A DNA stretch of 64,000 nucleotides from Flavobacteriales bacterium. Its GTDB lineage: Bacteria; Bacteroidota; Bacteroidia; Flavobacteriales; UBA1820. Every line of letters begins with the position of its first letter. The first letter of the stretch is position 1. The stretch spans positions 1 through 64,000 of the forward strand of contig QALN01000003.1 in NCBI GenBank assembly GCA_003150615.1, given 5' to 3'. The notes beneath the pieces were generated by a model. That model ran no database searches. It saw nothing but the letters and a program-made list of their open reading frames with translations, and was not told where the DNA came from. The position numbers and the translations under genes were made by a program. Shown here piece after piece: positions 27,109-35,773 of this stretch.

Positions 27109-29193
27109 ATGGATGAAGGCCGAAACAAAGCCGTAAACGTTTTTCTGCAATCGGCAGTATCGTATGTCAGGGCGAACGGAAAGAAAATATTCAAACTTTT
27201 CGTATTCCTGGCCGCCGCATTGTTCGTGGTGATACTGATGCCCAAGAGCCATAGCTTCAAATACGACTTCAACAAAGGCCAGGAATGGCGTTACGACGAT
27301 CTGAACGCGCCGTTCGATTTCGCACTGGTCAAAACCGACGAACAGCTCAGGGCAGAAAGGGAACTCATACGAACGACAAACCGCTATTATTTCGTGTACA
27401 GCGATACGCTGGCACAAAGTGTCGTACAGAAATTCGATGATAATTTCGAGGCGTTGTTTCCCGGCGACGGACGCACTTCCCTGCGTGAGGCCGGTCGTAC
27501 CGTACTCCGTCATATAATGCGCAAAGGACTTGTGTCGGATGCTTCGGCTGGAGTGCTGCGTAGCCGCAACGAACTTGTGTCGCTTATAAAAGGCAAGGAA
27601 GAGCATGAGGCTATATTTTCCGAATTTTATACCATAAAATCGGCTTTCGAATACATTGACAGGAAAATAACGGGCATCCCTCAGGAGGATATGGAAAAAC
27701 TGACGTCCCTGTTCGAGGCCGTACTAACGCCGAATGTGACGTTCGACATGGACCTTACCGAGACCGCTCTGGCCGAAAAATTGGACGGTATATCTCCTAA
27801 TTACGGTTTTATTGCCCGGGGCAAGCATATAATAAGTAAAGGTGAACCGGTATCCGAACATACTTATACCGTGCTTTCGTCGCTGAGGAAAGCATATAAT
27901 ATGCAATCGTCCGATACGCAGGGAAGGTTGAGCATGACGCTCGGTTACGTGATAGTGATTTTTATAATTTTCATTTCCCTGTACGGGCTGATAAAAATAT
28001 TCAAAAAAGGAAAATACTTTCACGACAAGCCTATGGTGCTTATCGTGTTCAATATGCTTGCCAGTTTCGTGATGTGTTATATCATTACGCGTTTTTCGCC
28101 TCTTATGATATACATAGTCCCTTTGTGCATGCAGACCATAATACTGCGTTCGTTTTTCAATGCCAGGATAGCTTTCATGGTGCATCTTTCCACGGTGTTC
28201 ATCTGTTCGTTCATGGCGCCCAACATATACATGTACATCTTTGTGGGAACGATAACCGGTATTGCGTGCGCATTCACGTCGAATGTGATATACCACCGCT
28301 CGCGCCTTTTCGTAAGCGTTGCCCGCATAACGGCGCTGTCGATATCAGTCGCGGTAGGTGTGATGCTGGTGCAGAACTCGTCGTTCACCCAGGAGATGCT
28401 CAGCGTGTCCGGATACCTGCTCATTTCCGGAGTGTTGATGCTTTTCGCCCAGCCGGTGATATACATCTACGAGAAGATGTTCGGTATGGTATCCGATATA
28501 TCGCTTCTTGAACTGACGGACACGAACTCCCCGCTTCTCAGACTCTTGTCGCAAAATGCGCCGGGCACTTTTCAGCATAGTCTCTCCGTTGCCAACATAG
28601 CCGAACAGGCAGCGCACGAAATGGCGGCTAATTCCCTTCTGGTGCGCGTTGGAGCTCTGTACCACGATGTAGGCAAACTCAAAAATCCCGGCATGTTCAT
28701 AGAAAATCAGGGCGGGCATTTCAATCCGCATGATAATATGCCTCCGGAAGAAAGCGCCGAAGTCATACGCAGGCACGTGAGCGACGGTTTGGAGTTGGCA
28801 AAAAAATACGGCATCCCGGCTATCGTGTCCGAATTCATGCGCACACATCACGGGCATTCGCTTATTTTCTTCTTTTACAAAAAAGCCGTGGAGATGTACG
28901 GACAGGAAAATGTGGATCCTGACGATTACCGTTACGATTACCGCAAGCCTGTGTCAAAGGAAGAGGCTATACTCATGATTTGCGATTCTGTCGAGGCAGC
29001 ATCGCGCAGCTTGAAGACTATTACGGAAAAGAACATAAGCGAACTCGTTGCCGCCGTGGTCGAACGCCAGACAAAGGACGGGCAGTTCGATGATGCGGAA
29101 ATATCATATCGTGAAATAAACCGTCTGAAAGTCCTGCTTACGGAAAAGTTGTTGGAGATATATCATTCCCGTATAGAGTACCAGGCGGACTGA
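27109..29193 (+). CDS. pgpH: PgpH-type HD membrane phosphodiesterase
   Basis: This 694-residue protein has a short cytoplasmic start, one membrane segment (about 30-45) and a large external 7TMR-HDED domain. A block of membrane segments (about 275-450) follows, then a cytoplasmic HD domain with QHSLSVANIAEQAA, GALYHDVGKLKNPG and MRTHHGHSL as metal ligands. PgpH proteins break down cyclic di-AMP and regulate osmolyte and potassium homeostasis. The substrate here is by homology. It is monocistronic with a bidirectional terminator directly after it. Confidence 0.92.
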   Translation: MDEGRNKAVNVFLQSAVSYVRANGKKIFKLFVFLAAALFVVILMPKSHSFKYDFNKGQEWRYDDLNAPFDFALVKTDEQLRAERELIRTTNRYYFVYSDTLAQSVVQKFDDNFEALFPGDGRTSLREAGRTVLRHIMRKGLVSDASAGVLRSRNELVSLIKGKEEHEAIFSEFYTIKSAFEYIDRKITGIPQEDMEKLTSLFEAVLTPNVTFDMDLTETALAEKLDGISPNYGFIARGKHIISKGEPVSEHTYTVLSSLRKAYNMQSSDTQGRLSMTLGYVIVIFIIFISLYGLIKIFKKGKYFHDKPMVLIVFNMLASFVMCYIITRFSPLMIYIVPLCMQTIILRSFFNARIAFMVHLSTVFICSFMAPNIYMYIFVGTITGIACAFTSNVIYHRSRLFVSVARITALSISVAVGVMLVQNSSFTQEMLSVSGYLLISGVLMLFAQPVIYIYEKMFGMVSDISLLELTDTNSPLLRLLSQNAPGTFQHSLSVANIAEQAAHEMAANSLLVRVGALYHDVGKLKNPGMFIENQGGHFNPHDNMPPEESAEVIRRHVSDGLELAKKYGIPAIVSEFMRTHHGHSLIFFFYKKAVEMYGQENVDPDDYRYDYRKPVSKEEAILMICDSVEAASRSLKTITEKNISELVAAVVERQTKDGQFDDAEISYREINRLKVLLTEKLLEIYHSRIEYQAD

Positions 29194-29213
29194 CGTCTTT
29201 TTTCCTGTAAAGT

Positions 29214-29262
29214 AAAAAACAAACCGTGGATGTGTAAAACGCATCCACGGTTTGTTTTTTGC
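29214..29262. terminator. bidirectional terminator
   Basis: CAAACCGTGGATG pairs with CATCCACGGTTTG, with an A run on the left and a T run on the right. It is shared by pgpH (plus) and the His/Cys repeat gene (minus). Confidence 0.88.
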
Positions 29263-29274
29263 CTGGATATGTCT

Positions 29275-30021
29275 TTATTCTTCCTCCAGGCGAATTGTTA
29301 TGGCTCCGGTTTGGAAACCGCCCTTGTCCACATCGGCGCCAGGCAGTAGCGTGAGCCCTTCGGGGGACAGGCGGAGGAACATGTCGTCTTCTACCGGAAA
29401 TCCCAGTTTGGCAACATCGTCCGTGTTGACGATCACTACCGGTTCGTTTATCACGCGTACAGTGCCGAGATCGTCGTCTTGGTCACCGGCATAGATGTCT
29501 TCTTCGTCTATAAAAGTCTCGTCGGCTTCGTCATGGTCGTAAAATTCGTCCGTATTGTGTCCCTCTCCGCAGCACTGGTGTCCGTCTTCGTGGTGGTGGT
29601 GATGTCCTCCCCCTCCGCAGCACTGGTGTCCGTCTTCGTGGTGGTGATGATGTCCTTCCCCTCCGCAGCACTGGTGTCCGTCTTCGTGGTGGTGGTGATG
29701 CCCTCCCCCTCCGCAGCACTGGTGTCCGTCTTCGTGGTGGTGGTGATGTCCTTCCCCTCCGCAGCACTGGTGTCCGTCTTCGTGGTGGTGGTGATGTCCT
29801 TCCCCTCCGCAGCACTGGTGTCCGTCTTCGTGGTGGTGGTGATGCCCTCCTCCGCAGCACTGGTGCGGATGTTCTTCCAGGCGGCCGGTAGCGTATACGA
29901 ATATGTCCGTGCCTCCGATGTTTTGCAGTCCGTCTTCCTGTTTTATGGCGCTACGCACTTTTTCGTCCAGTGCAGCCATCGGGATTATCATTATTTTCCC
30001 GTTGAGATTCAATGCTTTCAT
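29275..30021 (-). CDS. His/Cys-rich repeat protein, probable metal binding, uncharacterised
   Basis: This is a 248-residue protein with no signal peptide. Residues 1-50 form a small domain (MKALNLNGKIMIIPMAALDE, then IKQEDGLQNIGG). Seven HQCC boxes follow, six of them with a HHHHHED tail. The repeat unit is GHQCCGG(E/G)G plus HHHHHED, 16 residues long. An acidic spacer rich in Asp and Glu comes next, then a C-terminal domain of about 75 residues (LGTVRVINEPVVIV, LRLSPEGLTLLPGADVD). The about 14 Cys and more than 30 His in the repeats could bind many Zn, Ni, Cu or Co ions. I do not recognise the flanking domains. A near-consensus -7 box (GATATTTG on the minus strand) lies at 30085-30092. Confidence 0.85.
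   Translation of the reverse strand: MKALNLNGKIMIIPMAALDEKVRSAIKQEDGLQNIGGTDIFVYATGRLEEHPHQCCGGGHHHHHEDGHQCCGGEGHHHHHEDGHQCCGGEGHHHHHEDGHQCCGGGGHHHHHEDGHQCCGGEGHHHHHEDGHQCCGGGGHHHHHEDGHQCCGEGHNTDEFYDHDEADETFIDEEDIYAGDQDDDLGTVRVINEPVVIVNTDDVAKLGFPVEDDMFLRLSPEGLTLLPGADVDKGGFQTGAITIRLEEE
29567..29872 (-). repeat. tandem 48-bp coding repeats
   Basis: Seven start points of CCGCAGCACTGG occur at 48-base steps from 29567 (the last step is shorter). The copies differ at only a few positions, such as TCCTTCC against TCCTCCC and one CAC/CAT change. The period is a multiple of three, so all reading frames stay open through the array. It lies inside the His/Cys-rich gene. The near-identity suggests recent expansion or gene conversion. 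Confidence 0.95.
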
Positions 30022-30109
30022 ATGTTTTTTTGCGTTTTTTGTTTTTCTGCTTCAAGTTATGTCTTTTTGCGTCAAAAGCCATGCAAATATCCGATTATTT
30101 ACCGGACAT

Positions 30110-30142
30110 TTTGGGTTGGTAAAAATGTAATGATTAAATTTG
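30110..30142 (+). promoter_or_regulatory. promoter of leuS
   Basis: -33 TTTG (30110-30113), 21 bases, then TAAATTTG (30135-30142), a full match to the Bacteroidota promoter pattern. The start of transcription would be near 30149, which supports the leuS ATG at 30194 over any start upstream. Confidence 0.65.
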
Positions 30143-30193
30143 CCGGATGTTTTAATCCGGATTATTCACAAAAATACGACAGAGAACAACGAA

Positions 30194-32950
30194 ATGGAGT
30201 ACAATCACAGGGAAATCGAGAAAAAATGGCAAAAATATTGGGCCGACCATAAGACCTATGCCGCATCTAACGATTCTAACCTTCCTAAATATTACGTTCT
30301 GGACATGTTCCCGTATCCTTCGGGTGCGGGCCTGCATGTTGGCCATCCCCTGGGATACATAGCTTCAGATATATACGCCCGCTACAAACGCCACAAGGGA
30401 TTTAACGTTCTCCATCCTATGGGTTACGACGCTTTCGGCCTTCCCGCCGAACAATACGCCATACAAACGGGACAACACCCGGCTCTGACGACAGAGAACA
30501 ATATAAACCGCTACCGCAGTCAGCTGGACCTCATCGGGTTGTCGTTCGACTGGGACCGTGAAGTGCGCACATGCGAGCCTTCGTATTACAAATGGACGCA
30601 ATGGATATTTTTGCAGTTGTATGACGCGTGGTACGACAAGACATCAGACCGGGCGCGCCGTATAGACGAACTCGTTTCCATATTCCAAAAACAGGGCAAT
30701 GCCGGGGTTAATGCAGCGTCGGACGATGACACTCCTGAGTTTTCCGCTTCGCAGTGGGCTGCGTTTTCCGAAGGAGAAAAACAGGATATGTTGTCGAAAT
30801 ACCGTCTTACGTACCTCTCGGAAACGGAAGTCAACTGGTGTCCGGGACTCGGTACAGTGCTGGCCAACGACGAGATAAAGGACGGGCTGTCGGAACGCGG
30901 CGGCTTCCCTGTGGAACGCAAAAAGATGCTACAGTGGAGCATGCGCATAACTGCATACGCGCAAAGGCTTCTCGACGGATTGGAAACGATAGACTGGCCG
31001 GAATCGATAAAGGAATCGCAGAGATACTGGATAGGACGTTCGGAAGGCGCTTCCGTATGGTTCGATGTTGACGGTACGGACAAGAAATTCGAGATATTCA
31101 CCACACGTCCCGACACTATTTTCGGTATAACGTTCATGACGCTCGCGCCGGAACATCCTCTGGTACTGGATATAACCACGGCCGATAAAAAGGCCGAAGT
31201 CGAAGCTTATATAAAGGAAACTTCCATGCGTTCCGAGCGCGACCGTATGGCCGATGTAAACCGTATAAGCGGTGTTTTCACCGGGGCTTATGCCGTACAT
31301 CCGTTTACCGGTGAAAAAATACCGGTGTATATAGGCGACTATGTGCTGGCCGGGTACGGAACAGGCGCGGTTATGGCTGTGCCGGCAGGAGATACGCGTG
31401 ATTACGCATTCGCGAAACATTTCGGGATACCCGTAAAACCGATACTCGAAGGCAAAGATATTTCAAAGGAAGCATATACGGCCAAGGACGGCATTTATAT
31501 GCATTCGTTCATAAAAGGCGACGATTACTCGGCCGCCACCCGCAAAGTCATAGCGGAACTGGAGAAAATGCGCCGTGGACGCGGCAAAATACAGTACCGC
31601 ATGCGGGATGCAGTGTTCTCCCGCCAGCGTTACTGGGGCGAACCGTTCCCGGTGTACTACAAAGACGGACGCCCGCATATGCTGGATGAAAAATACCTGC
31701 CGGTGCTTCTGCCCGAAGTGGATAAGTATCTGCCTACCGAAACCGGAGAACCGCCTCTTGGCAATGCCAAAGGTTGGACCTCGCCAGACGGTTATCCTAT
31801 GGAACTGAACACCATGCCTGGATGGGCCGGTTCATCGTGGTATTTCCTGCGTTATATGGACCCGCACAACGATGCCAGGTTCGCCTCTGCCGAGGCGCTG
31901 GACTACTGGCAGAACGTCGATCTTTACATCGGAGGGTCGGAACATGCCACCGGGCACCTGCTATATTCCCGCTTCTGGCATAAGTTCCTGCACGATATGG
32001 GTTACGCGCCTACTGAAGAGCCTTTTAAAAAACTGATAAACCAAGGAATGATACTCGGCACTTCGGCATTCGTGTACCGCATAAACGGCACTAACACTTT
32101 CGTTTCCGCCGGCAAAAAGGATGGGTATGCCACCACTGCGCTCCATGCGGATGTGTCGCTCGTACAGAATGGCGCGCTGGATATGGATGGCTTTAAAAAC
32201 TGGCGTCCGGAATATGCGACGGCCGAATTTATAACCGAGGACGACGGGCGCTATCTCTGCGGGGCAGAGGTGGAAAAGATGTCCAAATCGAAATTCAACG
32301 TGGTCAACCCGGACGATGTTGTGGAAAATTTCGGAGCCGATACCCTTCGCCTTTACGAAATGTTCCTCGGCCCGCTGGAGCAGTCCAAGCCGTGGAAAAC
32401 GGAAGGTATAAGCGGAGTTACCGGTTTTTTGAAAAAACTGTGGAAGCTATATGCCGGACGCGACGGGGTGGTGGTCGAAGATGCCGAGCCTACCAAAGAT
32501 GAACTCAAATCCCTGCACAAAGTCATAAAGAAAGTGTCGGAGGATATAGAGAATTTTTCGTTCAATACGTCCGTTGCAGCGTTCATGATAGCTGTCAATG
32601 AACTTAAGGACTGTCATAAGCGCGCCGTGCTGGAGCCGTTGGCAGTTCTCATTTCACCGTTCGCACCTCATATGGCCGAGGAACTGTGGAGTCTTATGGG
32701 GCATGCCGACAGCGTAACGCACCAGCCGTATCCAGTGGCGGAAGAGAAATATTTGGTCGAAACTTCATTCGAATATCCGGTGATGATAAAAGGCAAACTG
32801 CGTTTCAAGGCGCAGTTCGATCTTTCGGCATCGCCGGCAGAAGTGGAGAAAGCGATACTTGCCGATGCCCGTCTGGAGGCCGCGTTGCGCGGGGAGACGG
32901 TAAAGCGTGTTGTCGTAGTTCCGGGTAAGATAATAAATATCGTAGTATAG
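30194..32950 (+). CDS. leuS: leucine--tRNA ligase
   Basis: This is a class I synthetase charging tRNA-Leu. It has 918 residues from ATG 30194 ([16 protein letters not shown], the normal LeuRS start; a reading from 30140 begins inside the promoter). HVGH (HIGH motif) is at residues 48-51, the editing CP1 domain in the middle includes TTRPDTIFG, and [12 protein letters not shown] is the KMSKS loop. The C-terminal tRNA-contacting domain is present. There is a linker of about 50 residues with [15 protein letters not shown] before the editing domain, as often in Bacteroidota LeuRS. Confidence 0.97.
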   Translation: MEYNHREIEKKWQKYWADHKTYAASNDSNLPKYYVLDMFPYPSGAGLHVGHPLGYIASDIYARYKRHKGFNVLHPMGYDAFGLPAEQYAIQTGQHPALTTENNINRYRSQLDLIGLSFDWDREVRTCEPSYYKWTQWIFLQLYDAWYDKTSDRARRIDELVSIFQKQGNAGVNAASDDDTPEFSASQWAAFSEGEKQDMLSKYRLTYLSETEVNWCPGLGTVLANDEIKDGLSERGGFPVERKKMLQWSMRITAYAQRLLDGLETIDWPESIKESQRYWIGRSEGASVWFDVDGTDKKFEIFTTRPDTIFGITFMTLAPEHPLVLDITTADKKAEVEAYIKETSMRSERDRMADVNRISGVFTGAYAVHPFTGEKIPVYIGDYVLAGYGTGAVMAVPAGDTRDYAFAKHFGIPVKPILEGKDISKEAYTAKDGIYMHSFIKGDDYSAATRKVIAELEKMRRGRGKIQYRMRDAVFSRQRYWGEPFPVYYKDGRPHMLDEKYLPVLLPEVDKYLPTETGEPPLGNAKGWTSPDGYPMELNTMPGWAGSSWYFLRYMDPHNDARFASAEALDYWQNVDLYIGGSEHATGHLLYSRFWHKFLHDMGYAPTEEPFKKLINQGMILGTSAFVYRINGTNTFVSAGKKDGYATTALHADVSLVQNGALDMDGFKNWRPEYATAEFITEDDGRYLCGAEVEKMSKSKFNVVNPDDVVENFGADTLRLYEMFLGPLEQSKPWKTEGISGVTGFLKKLWKLYAGRDGVVVEDAEPTKDELKSLHKVIKKVSEDIENFSFNTSVAAFMIAVNELKDCHKRAVLEPLAVLISPFAPHMAEELWSLMGHADSVTHQPYPVAEEKYLVETSFEYPVMIKGKLRFKAQFDLSASPAEVEKAILADARLEAALRGETVKRVVVVPGKIINIVV

Positions 32951-32973
32951 ATATGTCTTATGGGCGTATCGTC

Positions 32974-33012
32974 AAAAAAAATCCGGCGCATGTATGTGCC
33001 GGATTTTTTTTT
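32974..33012. terminator. terminator after leuS
   Basis: ATCCGGC pairs with GCCGGAT around a loop of about 10 bases, flanked by eight A on the left and eight T on the right. It follows leuS by about 24 bases. Confidence 0.85.
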
Positions 33013-33064
33013 GATTACTTTTATCGGAGTAAAAGGGAAAATACAGATTAAAAAATAAACAGAT

Positions 33065-33511
33065 ATGTTGAAAATTGGAGACAAAGCGCCGGATTTTAAA
33101 GCGGTGGACGGGGACGGACGAACAGTCGCCCTTTCGGATTACAAAGGGAAAAAACTCGTGATATATTTTTATCCCAAGGACAATACTCCCGGTTGTACTG
33201 CCGAAGCCTGTGACCTGAGGGATAATTATCACCGCTTTCAGGCGGCAGGGTATGAAATACTGGGGGTGAGCAAAGACAGCGAAAAATCGCACCGCGGTTT
33301 CGCAGAAAAATATTCGCTCCCGTTCCGTCTGGTGGCCGATACCGATACGGCAATACTCCAGGCATACGATGCATGGGGCGAAAAGAGTTTATACGGCAAG
33401 AAATATATGGGGGCCCTGAGAAAAACTTACGTAATAGACGAACACGGCGTGATAACGGACATTATCGACAAAGTGAATACCAAAGCGCATAGTGCGCAGA
33501 TTCTGAAGTGA
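33065..33511 (+). CDS. bcp: thiol peroxidase, Bcp/PrxQ type
   Basis: This peroxiredoxin reduces hydroperoxides with electrons from thioredoxin. The 148-residue protein has the peroxidatic Cys44 in TPGCTAEAC and a second Cys at 49, the spacing typical of the Bcp atypical 2-Cys class. WGEKSLYGKKYMG and R-T-Y-V-I-D are also conserved. It has its own terminator (33540-33571). It is a standard oxidative stress enzyme of anaerobes. Confidence 0.96.
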   Translation: MLKIGDKAPDFKAVDGDGRTVALSDYKGKKLVIYFYPKDNTPGCTAEACDLRDNYHRFQAAGYEILGVSKDSEKSHRGFAEKYSLPFRLVADTDTAILQAYDAWGEKSLYGKKYMGALRKTYVIDEHGVITDIIDKVNTKAHSAQILK

Positions 33512-33539
33512 AAGTTGTGTTGTGATTTTTATTTGCATG

Positions 33540-33571
33540 CTCCGGGACCGGAAGGCCCCGGAGTTTTTTTT
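33540..33571. terminator. terminator between bcp and HD gene
   Basis: CTCCGGG (33540-33546) pairs with CCCGGAG (33557-33563), followed by eight T. It mainly serves bcp; the HD gene stop overlaps its T run. Confidence 0.8.
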
Positions 33572-34181
33572 AATATTTTCGGCCGCCGCATTCGTGCATG
33601 AATTCTTCGAGGAAGCGTTCCATGAATGCATGCCGCCGGCAGGCCATATCCCGCCCGGCATCGGTGTTCATCATGTCTTTTAGTTTCAGCAATTTCTCAT
33701 GGAAATGGCTTATTGTGTCGTCTTTGCCTCCGGGGGAGTATATCGCCCGGCCGTGCGCTCCGCCGAAAGCGAATGCACGGGCTATGCCCACAGCCCCTAT
33801 CGCATCCAGGCGGTCGGCGTCCTGGACTATCAGCCCTTCTATCGGAAGTGTGGCGTTGGTGTCCCTTTTGGAAAAGGATATGTTGCCGCATATTAGCATT
33901 ACGGTATGTACGAAAGTGTCGCTCCCTCCGGCTTCACGCAGCCATGTTTCCATCATGGCGAGCGTTTGCGGCATGTTTTCCTGACTTACTATCTTATGGT
34001 CGGCCACGTCGTGCATAAGCGCGGCGCATTCCACTACGTATTTGTCGGCTTCGGGGTGTGCTGCTGCGATCTTTACGGCATTGGCGTGTACTCGCGAAAT
34101 ATGCCCCCAATCGTGTCCCGACGCTTCATCTGCGTGGTATTGTCTGACTTTTTCTTTTATAAGCTCTATGTTTATGCCCAT
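33570..34181 (-). CDS. HD-domain phosphohydrolase, YedJ/YpgQ-like
   Basis: This 203-residue soluble protein has a metal-dependent HD fold. GHDWGHISRVHANAVKIA has the first His, and ALMHDVADHK is the HD pair. NISFSKRD and QDADRLDAIGAVGIARAFAFGG have the remaining Asp residues. Such small HD proteins act on nucleotides or other phosphate esters; the substrate is unknown. ATG at 34181 (MGINIELIKEKVRQYHADE) fits the family. An upstream extension of 31 residues is not conserved-looking and was dropped. Confidence 0.88.
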   Translation of the reverse strand: MGINIELIKEKVRQYHADEASGHDWGHISRVHANAVKIAAAHPEADKYVVECAALMHDVADHKIVSQENMPQTLAMMETWLREAGGSDTFVHTVMLICGNISFSKRDTNATLPIEGLIVQDADRLDAIGAVGIARAFAFGGAHGRAIYSPGGKDDTISHFHEKLLKLKDMMNTDAGRDMACRRHAFMERFLEEFMHECGGRKY

Positions 34182-34353
34182 GTTGGTATTGCCTTGCTTT
34201 ATCATGGGGATAAAAATAGTGCAAAAAAGCCCGTTTTTACATCCCTTATGGTCAAAAAAACATAGGATGTCCAAAGGCGGTACATGAATTGCGCCGTTTT
34301 TCGGAAATTGCAGGTAATGTGAGGATAAAAGTTTTTCGTTCGGGAAAAAAGCG

Positions 34354-34361
34354 TATCTTTG
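34354..34361 (+). promoter_or_regulatory. -7 promoter box for rpsP-rimM
   Basis: TATCTTTG fully matches TAnnTTTG, with a TTTTT stretch around 34332-34336 as a possible -33. The leader would be about 70 bases. It supports ATG 34439 as the S16 start. Confidence 0.55.
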
Positions 34362-34438
34362 CAGACGCTTTCTCGGGTAGAAAGCAGATGATTATTAACC
34401 GGGGGTCGAGTACCTCCACAAATAAAAGACCTGATAAA

Positions 34439-34993
34439 ATGGTAAAAATCCGTCTTCAGAGACACGGTAAGAAAGGCAAACCTTTCTACCAGATCGTTGT
34501 GGCAAACTCCGTTGACAAACGCGACGGCCGTTTCATCGAAAACCTGGGAACCTACAATCCCAACACGAATCCCGCCACTATCAACCTTAACGTCGACCGT
34601 GCTGTCGACTGGCTTGAGAAAGGAGCACAGCCTACGCTGACAGCAAACCGCATCCTTTCCTACAAAGGCGCCCTCCTGAAAAAACATCTCAACGGAGGTG
34701 TGCGTAAGGGAGCTTTCACGCAGGAAGTAGCCGATGCCAAGTTCGCCGAATGGCTTAAGGCCAAAGAAGCCAAGGTAAGCGGAAAAGTAGAAACGCTGGC
34801 TAAGACTAAGGCCGAACTGAAAGCCGAGGCTCTCAAAGCCGAACAGGAAGCTAACGCCAAGAAAGCCGAAGCTATCGCAGCCAAGATAGCTGCTGCCGAA
34901 GCCGCTGCTGCTCCCGCCGAACAGGAGGAAGCCGCAGGTGCGGAAGAAGTTGCTGCCGAAGCTCCTGCTGAACAGGAAAACGCAGCCGAGTAA
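34439..34993 (+). CDS. rpsP: 30S ribosomal protein S16 with long Ala/Glu-rich tail
   Basis: This component of the small ribosomal subunit is needed for its assembly. The first ~85 residues ([20 protein letters not shown], then [14 protein letters not shown]) are a normal S16. A helical, charged and Ala-rich extension brings the total to 184 residues, about twice the E. coli size. The tail ([20 protein letters not shown] onward) is a known trait of Bacteroidota S16. It is followed after 18 bases by rimM, the factor that binds the same part of the 30S subunit. Confidence 0.96.
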   Translation: MVKIRLQRHGKKGKPFYQIVVANSVDKRDGRFIENLGTYNPNTNPATINLNVDRAVDWLEKGAQPTLTANRILSYKGALLKKHLNGGVRKGAFTQEVADAKFAEWLKAKEAKVSGKVETLAKTKAELKAEALKAEQEANAKKAEAIAAKIAAAEAAAAPAEQEEAAGAEEVAAEAPAEQENAAE

Positions 34994-35011
34994 AGACACT
35001 GCTCCGAAGCT

Positions 35012-35569
35012 ATGAGCCATAGAGAAGACTGTTTCTACATAGGCAGGATAGTAAAGAAATACGGCTTTAAAGGGGAGGTGGTACTCAAACTGGATACCGA
35101 TGTCCCCGAGGCTTACAGTCAAATGGAATCATTGTTTCTGCTTCGTGCAGGAGCGATGGTTCCATTTTTTATTAAAAAATCCTCGCTTTCCGGGGAATAT
35201 ATGAGGATAAAGTTCGAAGGAGTTGATACGGAAGATGCGGCACAGGCAATACTGCGCAGCGAGGCCTATCTTCCTATCGATTGTCTGCCGGATTTGGGCG
35301 AAGGTAAGTTCTATTATCACGAGATAAAAGGATATAAGGCCGTAGATGCCGTAATGGGTCTGATAGGGATTGTCACCGGAGTAAACGATTCTTCCGCTCA
35401 GGCCTTGTTCGAGATAGATTGCGATGGACGTGAAGTTCTGATACCGGTGGTGGACGACTTTATACAAAAAGTGGATAAAAAAAATAAAACGCTGTACCTG
35501 AAAACCCCGGAAGGGCTTTTGGACCTGTATCTATCCGGACAGGGTGACGACTTCCGCGATGAAGACTGA
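35012..35569 (+). CDS. rimM: ribosome maturation factor RimM
   Basis: This protein helps 16S rRNA processing and assembly of the 30S head by binding S19. The 185-residue chain has the N-terminal RimM barrel (IGRIVKKYGFKGEVVLKLDT) and the PRC-barrel C-terminal half (IPVVDDFIQKVDKKNKTLYL). It is co-transcribed with rpsP, an arrangement conserved in many bacteria (usually with trmD-rplS, which are not found directly downstream here). Confidence 0.93.
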   Translation: MSHREDCFYIGRIVKKYGFKGEVVLKLDTDVPEAYSQMESLFLLRAGAMVPFFIKKSSLSGEYMRIKFEGVDTEDAAQAILRSEAYLPIDCLPDLGEGKFYYHEIKGYKAVDAVMGLIGIVTGVNDSSAQALFEIDCDGREVLIPVVDDFIQKVDKKNKTLYLKTPEGLLDLYLSGQGDDFRDED

Positions 35570-35604
35570 TACGGCAGCGTTGTGTGTATAAGAGTGAAAA
35601 TTAT

Positions 35605-35634
35605 AGCGTCGGGGACTAATGCCCCGACGCTTTC
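35605..35634 (+). terminator. terminator after rimM
   Basis: AGCGTCGGGG (35605-35614) pairs with CCCCGACGCT (35622-35631), followed by TTC. The stem is strong but the T run is short. Confidence 0.65.
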
Positions 35635-35684
35635 ATATATGCCAAATATTTCCGCTCCCGTGCATTTCAAATTGAAAATAGCCA

Positions 35685-35692
35685 TATTTTTG
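35685..35692 (+). promoter_or_regulatory. -7 promoter box for DUF389 gene
   Basis: TATTTTTG fully matches TAnnTTTG, with TTTC 16 bases upstream as a weak -33. The start of transcription would be near 35699, about 75 bases before the gene. Confidence 0.5.
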
Positions 35693-35773
35693 CGTTATGT
35701 GAACGAGCCTAGGTTATAAAGTGGCTTCATGTATTCAGTTACACCATGTTAAACTGTAAAATACCAAAAGACA

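Noticed and set aside
29567..29872. Tandem repeats as a possible CRISPR array
   Set aside because: The copies are directly adjacent with no unique spacers, and they are coding.
29479..30252. Plus-strand frame reading the 48-bp array as a hydrophobic Val-rich repeat
   Set aside because: The array keeps every frame open because its period is divisible by three. The minus-strand reading has coherent flanking domains and ends at a terminator, so it is taken as the gene.
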